In this document: positions 10,228 to 19,081 of the stretch, in pieces
Layout: every line of letters begins with the position of its first letter
Numbering within the stretch: the stretch's first letter is position 1
Assembly: GCA_964019165.1 (NCBI GenBank)
Contig: OZ025280.1
Location: 10,100,428 to 10,164,427 of the forward strand
Origin: Mastigias papua
Lineage: Eukaryota; Cnidaria; Scyphozoa; Rhizostomeae; Mastigiidae
Reading direction: 5' to 3'
DNA: 64,000 nucleotides
Notes under the pieces: generated by a model
Database searches by the model: none
Told to the model about the DNA's origin: nothing
What the model saw: the letters and a program-made list of their open reading frames with translations, nothing else
Position numbers and translations under genes: made by a program

Positions 10228-12933
10228 ATGCCCCGTCTTCGACGAGCACGCGTTGTTGATAGAAGGAGGCGGTACCAGCGGCGCGACAATATGCGGCAGC
10301 GACGGCAAGCAGACAATCAGCCTGCACAAGCCAATCATGATCCACATATCATTGCTGCAGTGAATGACTTGGCCCAATTGCAGCTCCAACATCCAGTTGC
10401 ACATGCAGCCATTGGGCAGGCTGCGCCACCACCAGCTCTACCCAGGGACAATGCAGTCATTCACCAAGTACCCATTCAGTTACCAGCACCGCATCGCCTT
10501 GGTGACATGAACAACCAGTGTCCACACTGTGCAGCAAGATATTTCCAAGAAGAGTGCATTGTACAACATGTTTTCACCAGATGTTGTTTCCAGGGAAAAG
10601 TACTGTTGCCACCACTTCAGCTCCCGTCACACAATATTGTCGAGCTTTTCAGTGGTGACACAGCGCATTCCCGTCACTTCTTGGAAAATATCCGCCACTA
10701 CAATGCATCAATGTCAATGGCTTCTTGGAATGCAACACTCAATGAACATGCTGGAAGGGGACCACGAGTTGTTACAATTCATGGTCAAGCCTACCATCTC
10801 ACAGCTGCACAAGAAGCTCCACAGGGTATGCCACCTCAGTATGCACAGTTATACACCCTTGAGACCAATGCAGCAATGCAGGAAAGGGTCAATGATCCAC
10901 GCAATCACAACCTCCGGCCTGAAATTATGCAACTTCTGCAGGATGAACTACTTGCTGTCAATCCATATGCACGGCAATATCACAATATGGGTCACATCCT
11001 TGAAAGGGAAAGGCAACTTGTTCCTGCATCCAATCAGCCTGTTCGGCCTGTCAAAATGATAATTGCAACAAGGCCATTCCAAGATAGGCAATATGCTAAC
11101 CGAACAACAACTGAAATTGCAGCAGTATATGTTGGAAATGATGGTGCTGCACCCAATCCAGCTGACCGAGATCTTGAAGTGTATCCTGCACAACCCAATG
11201 CACCCAACACAGTCAAGATCAAGGCAACATCACCAAACGCAGACCCAATGACTTACCCATTGCTGTTCTTTCATGGAGAAATGGGCTGGAGTGTTGACAT
11301 TCAAAGAAATGTTGTACCCAATGAAAGGCAGCAAGGGGCAAGACGTAGAGCACGACTATCATTAAACGAGTTCTATGCTTTCAGAATTGCTGTGCGTAAC
11401 AATTTCTCCACCATTCATCTTTCCCGTCTACTGCTTCAACAGTACCTGGTTTATGCTTTCACCAAAATAGAGGGAAATGAATTAGCTTACATCAGAACAC
11501 ACCAGCAGCAACTGCGTGTTGAATCATACCAAGGCCTGATGGATCATATAGAGAGACGTGCCCAGGCAGAAGATGTAAATGTAGGCCGCATTGTCATTCT
11601 GCCATCAAGCTTTGATGGCAGTCAGAGAAACATGTACCAAAAGTACCAAGACGCGATGACTATTGTAACAAAGCATGGAAAACCAGACATTGTCCTTACA
11701 ATGACAGCAAACCCAAAGTGGCCTGAAATTCAAGACAACTTGCTTCCACATCAAACTGCAAGTGACAGGCCAGATATTGTCAGCCGTGTCTTCAATTTGA
11801 AACTCAAAGAACTCCTTGATGATCTTCTTGAGAGACATATACTTGGACATGTTACTGCATTTGTTTATACCATTGAATTTCAGAAAAGAGGTTTGCCACA
11901 TGCACACTTGATCTTATTTCTAGCAGATGCTGACAAGCCTCAAACAACCCAAGATGTTGATCGACTGGTATCTGCAGAGATTCCAGATCCACAGGTGCAG
12001 CCAGAATTCCATGACACAGTCAAGAGGCACATGATGCATGGCCCATGTGGTGACTTGGACGCTGATTGTGTATGTATGGAGAATGGTGAATGCAAAAAAC
12101 ATTTCCCAAAACCTCTCCAACAGCAAACTGAATTCAGTGTCAATGGATATCCACTGTACAGACGACGTGGACAACACCGAGCAGAACTGCGTCGCCACAC
12201 TGTGAATGACTCATGGGTTGTACCACACAATCCCCAGCTACTCATGAAGTTCAATTGCCATATGAATGTAGAGGTATGTACAACTGTCAGAAGTGTGAAA
12301 TACATTTTCAAGAATATCCACAAAGGCAATGATGCTGCACATGTCGAAATCAGACAGAACCATCTCAATCATGATGAGATATTGCAGCATCTAAATGCAC
12401 GCTATGTTGGACCACACCAGGCAGTTTTCAGAATAATGCAATACAAGATGCATGACAAAAGCCACATTATCATTCGGCTTGCAATTCACTTACCTCTTCA
12501 ACAAAATGTACATTATCAGAATGGCAATGAACAACGGGCACTTCAACGCAATGAACAAACAATGTTGACTGCATTTTTCAAACTCAACCAATATGATCAA
12601 AATGCACATCAATATTTGTACCATGAGATTCCTGAGCATTACACATTCAATAAAAGTGCAAAAAAGTGGAATCCTAGACAACGGGCAAGTGCCCCAATCA
12701 TTGGTCGAATCTATCAAGTTCAGCCCTCTGATCCACAACGATTTGCTCTTCGCCTACTTCTTCTGCACCGAAGAGGAGTGACATCATTTGAAGACATCAG
12801 AACAGTTCATGGTCACACCCATGCAACATTCAAAGATGCAGCAAGAGCAATGGGGTTGCTTGAGGATGACACCGAACACAGGCGCTGTTTACAGGAGGCT
12901 GCAGTCATGAGCATGCCTTCACAACTGCGCTAA
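10228..12933 (+). CDS. Helitron Rep region (N-terminal 901 aa of RepHel)
   Basis: The ATG at 10228 is preceded by an in-frame TGA at 10222, fixing the start for this exon. The N-terminus is Arg-rich (nuclear-localisation-like). A Cys/His cluster starts at C98/C101 (CPHC) and continues to the CC before GKVLLPP, as in other Helitron Reps. The Helitron-like N domain follows (YPLLFFHGEMGW, LSRLLLQQYLVYAFTKIE). The catalytic metal-binding HUH motif is H558-A-H560 within GLPHAHLILF. The nicking motif is KYIFKNIHKG: Y692 is present, but the position four residues later, normally the second Tyr, is N696 (codon AAT, one base from TAT). The frame ends at TAA 12931-12933, where the homologous protein continues, so this is a premature stop. 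Confidence 0.93.
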   Translation: MPRLRRARVVDRRRRYQRRDNMRQRRQADNQPAQANHDPHIIAAVNDLAQLQLQHPVAHAAIGQAAPPPALPRDNAVIHQVPIQLPAPHRLGDMNNQCPHCAARYFQEECIVQHVFTRCCFQGKVLLPPLQLPSHNIVELFSGDTAHSRHFLENIRHYNASMSMASWNATLNEHAGRGPRVVTIHGQAYHLTAAQEAPQGMPPQYAQLYTLETNAAMQERVNDPRNHNLRPEIMQLLQDELLAVNPYARQYHNMGHILERERQLVPASNQPVRPVKMIIATRPFQDRQYANRTTTEIAAVYVGNDGAAPNPADRDLEVYPAQPNAPNTVKIKATSPNADPMTYPLLFFHGEMGWSVDIQRNVVPNERQQGARRRARLSLNEFYAFRIAVRNNFSTIHLSRLLLQQYLVYAFTKIEGNELAYIRTHQQQLRVESYQGLMDHIERRAQAEDVNVGRIVILPSSFDGSQRNMYQKYQDAMTIVTKHGKPDIVLTMTANPKWPEIQDNLLPHQTASDRPDIVSRVFNLKLKELLDDLLERHILGHVTAFVYTIEFQKRGLPHAHLILFLADADKPQTTQDVDRLVSAEIPDPQVQPEFHDTVKRHMMHGPCGDLDADCVCMENGECKKHFPKPLQQQTEFSVNGYPLYRRRGQHRAELRRHTVNDSWVVPHNPQLLMKFNCHMNVEVCTTVRSVKYIFKNIHKGNDAAHVEIRQNHLNHDEILQHLNARYVGPHQAVFRIMQYKMHDKSHIIIRLAIHLPLQQNVHYQNGNEQRALQRNEQTMLTAFFKLNQYDQNAHQYLYHEIPEHYTFNKSAKKWNPRQRASAPIIGRIYQVQPSDPQRFALRLLLLHRRGVTSFEDIRTVHGHTHATFKDAARAMGLLEDDTEHRRCLQEAAVMSMPSQLR

Positions 12934-12945
12934 TTATTTGCCACA

Positions 12946-13788
12946 TTGATGGTGTTTCAAACTCCATCTGACATCAGAGCCCTCTTTGATGAATTCAAGG
13001 AAGCCATGTGTGAAGATTACATCAGACATGATCAACTCCATGACCCAGAAGTGACAATGCAAGATAGACACATTCATCTCTGTCTATGGGATATTGACAC
13101 ATGCCTCAGGGTTCATGGTAAGTCAATGTCAAATGTTGAATTTTTTGATCTTCCACAGCTTCCACACAATTTCATACATCCACAGAATCAGAATGAACAC
13201 ATTGACATTGTTCGTGAAAGACAGCTGGGTGAGCAAATGCTCCAACAACTCAACATTGATCAGCACCATATTCACGACACCATTGTCGATGCCATAACAA
13301 CAAATTCTGATCAGAATTGCTACTTTGTGGATGGACCAGCAGGCACAGGTAAGACCTTTCTTTATAATACTATAGTTCACAACCTTCATGCTTTGGGACT
13401 AAAGGTGAAATGTATGGCATATTCAGGAATTGCCAGCACATTGCTCATCAATGGAGCAACAGCACACTCGACATTTCAAATACCTATTCCTTTATTGCCT
13501 GATTCTACATGTAACATAAAGAGGCAAAGTGCTAGAGCTGAAATTCTCAGAGAAACAACAATATTTATCTGGGATGAAGCATCAATGATCCCAGCAGATG
13601 CACTAAAATCTGTAGATGTCCTTCTCAGAGACATAACACAGGTTAACAGGCCATTTGGGGGTAAATTCATGTTTCTTGGAGGTGATTTTCGACAGGTTCT
13701 CCCAGTTGTTCCTAGAGCAGGTAGAGAACAGACTGTTCGCCAATGCATCATCAATTCACACTTGTGGCATCACTTCCACCAGTTTTGA
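12946..13788 (+). CDS. PIF1-like helicase, first part of the RepHel C-terminal half
   Basis: This is the same reading frame as the Rep segment, resuming after its stop. The listed start is simply the first ATG; homology begins at 12934. Motifs in order are Walker A GPAGTGKT (13333-13356), motif Ia ATAHSTF, Walker B IWDEASM (D at 13573) and motif III GGDFRQVLPVV. It ends at TGA 13786 in the middle of the HxFxx(R/Q)LxxNMR region, so the remaining helicase motifs lie in the next segments. PIF1-family SF1 helicase, expected to unwind the displaced Helitron strand 5' to 3'. Confidence 0.92.
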   Translation: MMVFQTPSDIRALFDEFKEAMCEDYIRHDQLHDPEVTMQDRHIHLCLWDIDTCLRVHGKSMSNVEFFDLPQLPHNFIHPQNQNEHIDIVRERQLGEQMLQQLNIDQHHIHDTIVDAITTNSDQNCYFVDGPAGTGKTFLYNTIVHNLHALGLKVKCMAYSGIASTLLINGATAHSTFQIPIPLLPDSTCNIKRQSARAEILRETTIFIWDEASMIPADALKSVDVLLRDITQVNRPFGGKFMFLGGDFRQVLPVVPRAGREQTVRQCIINSHLWHHFHQF

Positions 13789-14209
13789 CTTGTGACAAAC
13801 ATGAGAGCCACTCAAGATCAGACATACACAATTCTCTGAGTGGCTCCTCAGAATTGGCACTGGTGAAGAGCCACATGATGCAAATGATCAAGTCACCCTC
13901 CCACGTGAGATTATGACTGATTCACGGGATGAGATGATCAACTTTGTTTACCCACCAACTCAGCCTGGTCATGCAGATCTAATGCAAGATCCAGTATACA
14001 TGTCAGAACGTTGCTGCTTTACACCACTGAATGAAAACTCACATGAAATCAATGATCTCATTCTACATCAACTCCATGGACCAGTGCACACGTATCTCAG
14101 TACAGATAGAGTTGTCACTGATAATCCAGAGGAAGCAGCAGCATATGCAATGGAATTTCTCAATGCACAAACCCCAAGTGGATTGCCAAAACATACATTG
14201 GAACTCAAG
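13789..14209 (+). pseudogene. RepHel helicase middle segment, frameshifted, ending at a splice donor
   Basis: After the TGA the old frame continues as LVTNMRATQDQ and then hits a TGA. From about 13829 a second frame takes over (FSEWLLRIGTGEEPHDANDQ) and stays open to LELK at 14209. A one-base indel near 13815-13830 explains this. The segment holds the TxRNDxV-like region typical of Helitron helicases. The exon ends CTCAAG followed by GTATGA, and the last exon resumes exactly in phase. Confidence 0.85.
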
Positions 14210-14335
14210 GTATGAACACCTCTCATCTACTTCATGTGTATCATATACGCCATCACTTTTCCATGATTATTCCTTTTACTGACATATCTTCATATTTACT
14301 CCTTTTCCCTCTCATCTCCATTATGATGTCACTTA

Positions 14336-14400
14336 GGCTACCTTCACATGAAAAAGTTCGAAGCGCTTTGAAACTCGCGGCGCTGTGAGTTCAGTTCGGT
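14336..14400 (+). repeat. Harbinger left terminal inverted repeat (65 bp)
   Basis: Pairs with 18412-18476 in inverted orientation. It includes the AAGCGCTTTGAAACTCGCGG core and ends TTCAGTTCGGT. The pairing stops at position 65. Confidence 0.9.
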
Positions 14401-14488
14401 CGCTAGGATTTTGTTGTCTTTCACATGATGACCTTTTGGCGGGTTAAAACTTCTCGCGCTTGCGCGTTGACTCCAAACGTACACAAAC

Positions 14489-15811
14489 ATGGCGCCCTTA
14501 CGAGACGATATTCAGCGACAAATAACGATTATATCTGTTATCAAGTTACTATTGACCATGGTTTCAGCGACTCTGCAGCTTCATTTAGTATTGTTTCTTC
14601 AACTCACTTTTCAATATCAAGCGCTGAAGCAGCAGGCATCAGAAGCAATTCAGGAGAGAAATTATGCTCTGCACCGATATCGACACCTGCAAAACAGGTA
14701 TTTAAGAAAGAAAAAACGCAATTGGAAAAACCCTGGACGAACGGAGCATTGGTGGATCAGTATGCTGGGTGGTCAAATGTTGCCTGAAGAATGGATTATA
14801 AATTTTAGGATGTCAAGCAAGGATTTCCTAAATCTTGAGGAACAACTACGGCTGCACATTAAGCCACGACAGAACTCCTTCAGGGGTGATACTATTAGCT
14901 CTGTCAAGAAGCTTGCAATGACTCTTTATTATTTGAAAGACCAAGGATCTTTAAGAATGACGAGCAATGCTTTTGGTGTAGGGCTTTCCACTGTGTCAAA
15001 GTCTATTCGCCAGGTATGCCTTGCTATTGTTGCAGTACTTGGACCACGACTCATAAAGTTTCCTACTACAGCAGAAGGCCTTGAGGAGCTCATTCAAAGA
15101 TTTGAAAGCAAGTTTGGGTTTCCTATGGTTGTTGGTTGCATTGATGGAACCCACATACCCATAAAGCAGCCAAATGAAAATGCACATGACTACTTTTGCT
15201 ATAAAATGAAATATACATTAAGTGTTCAAGCAGTTTGTGATCAAAATGGTTGTTTTCTTGATGTTGACTGTTCATGGCCTGGAAGTGTGCATGATGCAAA
15301 AGTGTTTGCAAATAGCTATATAAATAAGCTCGTTCAAGAAAACAAGCTTCCAAATATTGAAAGAAAATTATCTGAGGATGATACTTGCTCAGTTGGTCCA
15401 GTGCTTATAGGGGATCCTGCATACCCATTGCTGCCAGGGCTTTTGAAGGAATATAGCAATTGTAGCAGTGACGCTGAGATACTGTTCAATACAAGGCTGC
15501 GGTCAGTGCGCAACCAAATTGAATGTGCATTTGGCAGACTAAAGGCTAGGTGGAGAATTTTAAATCGACCAATAGACCTTGGAATTGAGTTTGTTCCAAC
15601 CGTTATTTATTCCTGCTTCATTCTCCATAATTACTGCGAAACTGTGAAAGCACCTGTTAGTAATGATGCCATACAAAAAGAATGTGAAGATGCAAGAGCC
15701 AAGCAGAGCTGTACCCATCACTTAGAGAAACACAGATTATACTCCTATAATTCCTCAAAGGGTAGATTGTTAAGAGAAAACTTCAAGAAATATTTCAAAA
15801 ACACTCAGTAG
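14489..15811 (+). CDS. Harbinger DDE transposase (HARBI1-like nuclease), intact
   Basis: 440 aa, uninterrupted. The N-terminal ~100 residues are hydrophobic then basic (RKKKRNWKNPGR). A helix-turn-helix-like region follows (VKKLAMTLYYLKDQGSLRMTSNAFGVGLSTVS), then the DDE_Tnp_4 nuclease. The catalytic set is visible: D219 in GCIDGTHIPI, D269 in PGSVHDAKVF (family-conserved SxHD), D309 in IGDPAYPL and E345 in NQIECAFGRLKARW. It cuts and joins element ends in the nucleus, normally together with the Myb-like partner encoded convergently. Length and all catalytic residues are normal, so the nuclease may be functional. No intron is needed to read it. Confidence 0.95.
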   Translation: MAPLRDDIQRQITIISVIKLLLTMVSATLQLHLVLFLQLTFQYQALKQQASEAIQERNYALHRYRHLQNRYLRKKKRNWKNPGRTEHWWISMLGGQMLPEEWIINFRMSSKDFLNLEEQLRLHIKPRQNSFRGDTISSVKKLAMTLYYLKDQGSLRMTSNAFGVGLSTVSKSIRQVCLAIVAVLGPRLIKFPTTAEGLEELIQRFESKFGFPMVVGCIDGTHIPIKQPNENAHDYFCYKMKYTLSVQAVCDQNGCFLDVDCSWPGSVHDAKVFANSYINKLVQENKLPNIERKLSEDDTCSVGPVLIGDPAYPLLPGLLKEYSNCSSDAEILFNTRLRSVRNQIECAFGRLKARWRILNRPIDLGIEFVPTVIYSCFILHNYCETVKAPVSNDAIQKECEDARAKQSCTHHLEKHRLYSYNSSKGRLLRENFKKYFKNTQ

Positions 15812-16478
15812 CACTGGTTATATGCATAAAATTAGAGAGTGAAAGATCAAAAGCTACAAATACTGTGAAAATTTTGTTAAGCCCTGGTGGATATTTATTT
15901 TTTAGAGATATAAGGGGTTTGATACAGAGATTGGGGCTTATTACTAACTTGATATCAATATTTTTTACAAATGGTATTTGCATTCCCTCTGGCATGGTGA
16001 TTTTTGCTTTACTTGGGGGCTTCATAAAGCTTTTATGTTATACATATTCTGAATAAGAAACAAACTTTCTGCCTACAGCTTGGAGATGTCATAGTGTTTT
16101 GCCAAATTCAGTCTCAGATGTTTCTTTAATGTTTCTTAAGTTTCTGAAGCTTACAATAGCAATAGCTACCCAAATGAGGCAACTGTGATACAAGAAAGAG
16201 AATTATTAATTTTCATGAAGCATGTAGTGGCTGTTGTTTCTATTTCATTTGTAGTTTGATCAAAAAATTCTACTGAAACGACTTATTTTGAAATTAACAG
16301 CATTCTTGTGTTTCTTATAAATTTCTTAAATTTCCTTAATTTCAGACTCAGTTTTCTTTAAGCATGTTTCTTACCTTATATAAATTTTAGAAACAGTAAA
16401 AGTTACATGTGTTATGATACTAAAGCATTCATATTTTCTGATTGGTTCAAAGTTTTCAACTTGTGTTGGCTATTTCAA
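15812..16478. other. Harbinger intergenic region between the convergent genes
   Basis: AT-rich sequence between the transposase stop and the end of the minus-strand gene. It has several TTTCTTAA / TTTCTTATAA runs. No gene is seen. Confidence 0.6.
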
Positions 16479-17697
16479 TTATTCATCTGATCTGGAGACA
16501 TCAAGATTTCTTTCATGCCTTTGGCATTGTGCTGGTTGATGACCATGATTGAATTGTGCATATGGATGATTCATTGGCTGGTATTGCTGGTTTAGATTTG
16601 TCATTGCTTGGGCCAACATTAGAAGACCATTACCCAAATGCTCCCCAAGATTGTTAATAGACTGTGCCATTGTTTGCACCATTGTTTCCATCCCTTTAGC
16701 TGTCCTGTCAAGGATTTCAGCATTCTTCTTTTTAAGTTCAAGCTCTTCCTTTGCAACTTTTACCATTACCTGATCTCTTTGCTGGGCAGACAAGGGTTTC
16801 TCTAGCTTTCTTCTTTTATTTTCACTTACTTTTATCTTCTTTGGCTCATCTACTGCACTTTCTTGGGTTTTTTTTCCTTGTCCTTTGGCATAGGGATTCT
16901 TCTTCTTCTGTTAGATCAAATTCATCTGTTTCAGGCTGTACATTACTTTCCATCTCTTGCTCTGAGGAATCTATGTCACGATCCATTCTGCTGTCCATGA
17001 TTTCATCATCTGGACTTGAAACAACAGGACCTTTTATTTGGTTCACTGAGGGGCATCCACCCCAAATGGAGACAAGGTGATCCCAATTTTCTATAATCAG
17101 TCTTCCACTGCCAGATCGTGTTCCATCTACTACAGCTTTTTTAAAATTTTGCCTCAACTGCTTAACTCTATACTTAATTCGGTTATAGCCAACTTTTATT
17201 TCTTTCTTTTCAATGACAATATCTCTTTGGAGGAGAGCTCTTTCACTCTCAGAAATTTCACTAGGAATAATTGTAGTAGCTTCAGGCCCAAAATCTTCTC
17301 CTGGGAACATTCTGGCCATCATTTTCCTGATATCTTCATACAATTGTATGAGGTCAGATTCCATATCTTTGCCATCAAAATCCTTTTGTATTTTATAGTC
17401 ATACAGACAGGAAACTAATGCATCCAGCTTTTCTTCTGTCCATTTCCATCTTGGCACACAAACTGCATTCTTTCTTTCCTTTTTTTCCTCTTTCTCAATC
17501 ATGGAACAGCTAGCATCTTCTGTTGAAGAGAATCGTGATCCTGCATTTATAGATGTGTCATCCTCATACTCATCCAGTGATGTTGAATCCTGATGTGCAT
17601 TGGCACTCTCCTCTTGGTATTGCACGAAACTAAACAGAACAATGTACTTGTAACAATAAATGATCATTGATGAGATACTGAGAGAATGGAAATTCAA
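16479..17697 (-). pseudogene. Harbinger SANT/Myb-like DNA-binding protein, one frameshift
   Basis: Read on the minus strand. The first open part (17697-16846) has an acidic Ser-rich N-terminus, then a Myb/SANT (trihelix-like) domain starting PRWKWTEEKLDALVSCLYDY and ending near ENWDHLVSIWGGCPS, then an acidic tail. It stops soon after RTRKKN. Shifting one base inside a run of eight A (minus strand; T run at 16868-16875) lets the frame continue KKTQESAVDEPKKIKVSEN into the second part (to 16479), a coiled-coil-like Glu/Lys/Met-rich C-terminus with a Gln/His/Pro-rich end. Seven A would restore it, so this is a +1 homopolymer change or a sequencing error. The N-terminal ~25 residues look unlike a start; a 3' splice site (TGTTTAG) lies just upstream of VQYQEES, so a first exon may be missing. 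Confidence 0.8.
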
Positions 17698-17699
17698 GG

Positions 17700-18300
17700 G
17701 TGATTTTTCAAAAAATGGATATTTGGGAGGGGGCTTATTCTAGGAGGGGGCTTATTACACAGTTTTGCATTTTCCTCAAAGGCTGACTGAAAAAATGACA
17801 TAATTTTCTCAATCAAGTACACTAAAACAACCAGAAAGGCTATTTCGCAATCGAAATTTTATGGTCGATAACGATTTTTTTACTGTCATCACGAAAGTGA
17901 CGTTTCATTCTGCCTTTTTGTCTGCAGTGAGGGGAAATAATATTGTATGGCCATTACTCTGCAATTATGCTTCCCTCGAATAAGGCCCCATGGGAGCTTA
18001 TTGGAGAGGTTGCTTATTTGCAAACAATGAGTTTCTAGGTGGGAGCTTACTGGAGGATTTACGGTAATAAACTATCAGTGACGCGTGGTTTATGGCCTAA
18101 CTATGTTATGTGTTTCGTATATGATCAGTTCTTCAGAAAAATGTGGCTTTTTGAGAATGAAATACTACCTTACCTTTCCCTATTTCCTTGTTGCTTCATC
18201 TTCAAAGCTTTCATCATCTCACACGTAGTTCTACTTCTGTTGTTCTGATGTATAAATTTGTCGCAGTGGATGCTCATCTAGCGCCATTAAACTGATCGAT
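17700..18300. other. Harbinger 3' non-coding region with GGGGGCTTATT-type repeats
   Basis: No gene seen. Holds repeated GGGGGCTTATT / GGGAGCTTATT strings (about 17730, 17750, 17990, 18045) and ends GGATTTACGGTAATA. Similar strings occur at 7440 and 8870 outside the Harbinger, suggesting a small dispersed repeat that I cannot classify. Confidence 0.35.
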
Positions 18301-18301
18301 T

Positions 18302-18400
18302 CACGCTGCTTTGAGATTTCGCAGCGCTTTGAAAACCCGAAATGAGTTCACAGCGCCGTGAAGCTCATTTCACCCTAGTCCATGTGAAAACTATGAGGGC
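18302..18400. repeat. Subterminal partial copy of the Harbinger end, with a small palindrome
   Basis: Just inside the right inverted repeat lies a second AGCGCTTTGAAA, CAGCGCCGTGAA and CATGTGAAAAC series resembling the terminus. It includes an imperfect palindrome at 18339-18371 (arms GAAATGAG and CTCATTTC). Subterminal repeats are common transposase-binding sites in Harbinger elements. That role here is inference. Confidence 0.55.
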
Positions 18401-18411
18401 TTTGACTACAC

Positions 18412-18476
18412 ACCGAACTGAATTCACGGCGCCGCGAGTTTCAAAGCGCTTTGAAATTTCTCATGTGAAGGGGCTC
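18412..18476 (-). repeat. Harbinger right terminal inverted repeat (65 bp)
   Basis: Inverted partner of 14336-14400. The outer end reads CATGTGAAGGGGCTC on the plus strand, followed immediately by the TTA target copy. Confidence 0.9.
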
Positions 18477-18664
18477 TTACAAGTTCTATTAGCTCTTTCA
18501 GTTACATTTCATACAATGATCAGCCACTGCTATGTTCTGCAAGTCCATATCTATATCCAATTCACCTCTAGGACCTCTCATATGCAGAACAGAGTTTTTC
18601 CTACACTTCTACATATCCCAAACCTCTTATCACTCTCTCATGCTTCTCCTTATCTACTATACAG

Positions 18665-19081
18665 GTTGGTGCAACGATACTTCTATTGCGAAACATCAAT
18701 CCTAAAAAGGGACTCTGTGATGGCACATGTCTCATTGTCAGAGACCTGCAAAAGCATGTCATATGTGCAGAAATCATCACAAGTGAGTACAGGGGCCAGT
18801 ATGTGATGCTACCAAAGATAGCATTGTCATCACAAGAGTCTGCTCTTCCAATCAACATTGCCAGGTGCCAATTTCCTGTCAGACTGGCATACTGCCTTAC
18901 AATCAACAAAGCACAGGGACAATCACTAAGGTATGTTGGAATTTACCTTCCAAAACCTGTGTTTAGTCATGGTCAATTGTATGTGGCAGTCTCCAGAGCA
19001 CAATCGCTTTCTGGCCTCAAAGTATTCACATCAACTGGTAGACTAATAAAAAATGTTGTTTACCGTGAAGTCCTCACATAA
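18665..19081 (+). CDS. RepHel last exon: helicase motifs V and VI
   Basis: Starts at the acceptor (CTATACAG/GTT) with VGATILLLRNINPKKGLCDG and runs in the same phase as the exon ending at 14209. The C-terminal PIF1 motifs are CLTINKAQGQSL and HGQLYVAVSRAQSLSGL. TAA follows at 19079-19081. This is the normal C-terminus of an animal Helitron protein; no extra OTU or endonuclease domain follows. Confidence 0.9.
   Translation, partial: VGATILLLRNINPKKGLCDGTCLIVRDLQKHVICAEIITSEYRGQYVMLPKIALSSQESALPINIARCQFPVRLAYCLTINKAQGQSLRYVGIYLPKPVFSHGQLYVAVSRAQSLSGLKVFTSTGRLIKNVVYREVLT

Larger units (their letters stand above)
14333..18479. mobile_element. Complete PIF/Harbinger transposon with TTA target duplications
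   Basis: The element proper is 14336-18476 (4141 bp), flanked by TTA at 14333-14335 and 18477-18479, the 3-bp target duplication expected of PIF/Harbinger. The terminal inverted repeats are 65 bp (14336-14400 and 18412-18476). They begin GGCTACCTTCACATG on the left and GAGCCCCTTCACATG on the right (read inward), with few mismatches. It carries a plus-strand DDE transposase (14489-15811) and a convergent minus-strand SANT/Myb-like gene (about 16479-17697), the usual two-gene layout. It sits inside the RepHel intron, so it arrived after the Helitron gene was in place. Confidence 0.93.
14210..18664 (+). other. RepHel intron (phase 0), enlarged by a nested Harbinger
   Basis: The donor GTATGA follows LELK; the acceptor CTATACAG precedes VGATILLLRNINPKKG. 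Joining them restores the conserved LELKVGATILLL helicase sequence in frame. Outside the Harbinger (14336-18476) and one TTA copy, the intron would have been about 311 bp. Pyrimidine-rich sequence precedes the acceptor. Confidence 0.85.
10228..19081 (+). pseudogene. RepHel (Helitron HUH-Rep plus PIF1-like helicase), interrupted
   Basis: The full gene model runs in order: Rep part 10228-12933; stop TAA at 12931-12933; helicase part 12934-13788, same frame; stop TGA at 13786-13788; a short stretch to a frameshift near 13815-13830; a new frame to 14209; an intron 14210-18664 (donor CTCAAG/GTATGA, acceptor CTATACAG/GTTGGT, phase 0); and a last exon 18665-19081. The total is about 1465 codons, normal for an animal Helitron protein. 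The intron would be about 311 bp without the nested Harbinger and one TTA copy. Homology continues in register across both stops (SQLR/LFATLMVF and HHFHQF/LVTNMRA), so these are disabling mutations rather than gene boundaries. RepHel nicks, replicates and unwinds Helitron ends in the nucleus. This copy should not make a full-length product. Confidence 0.9.
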
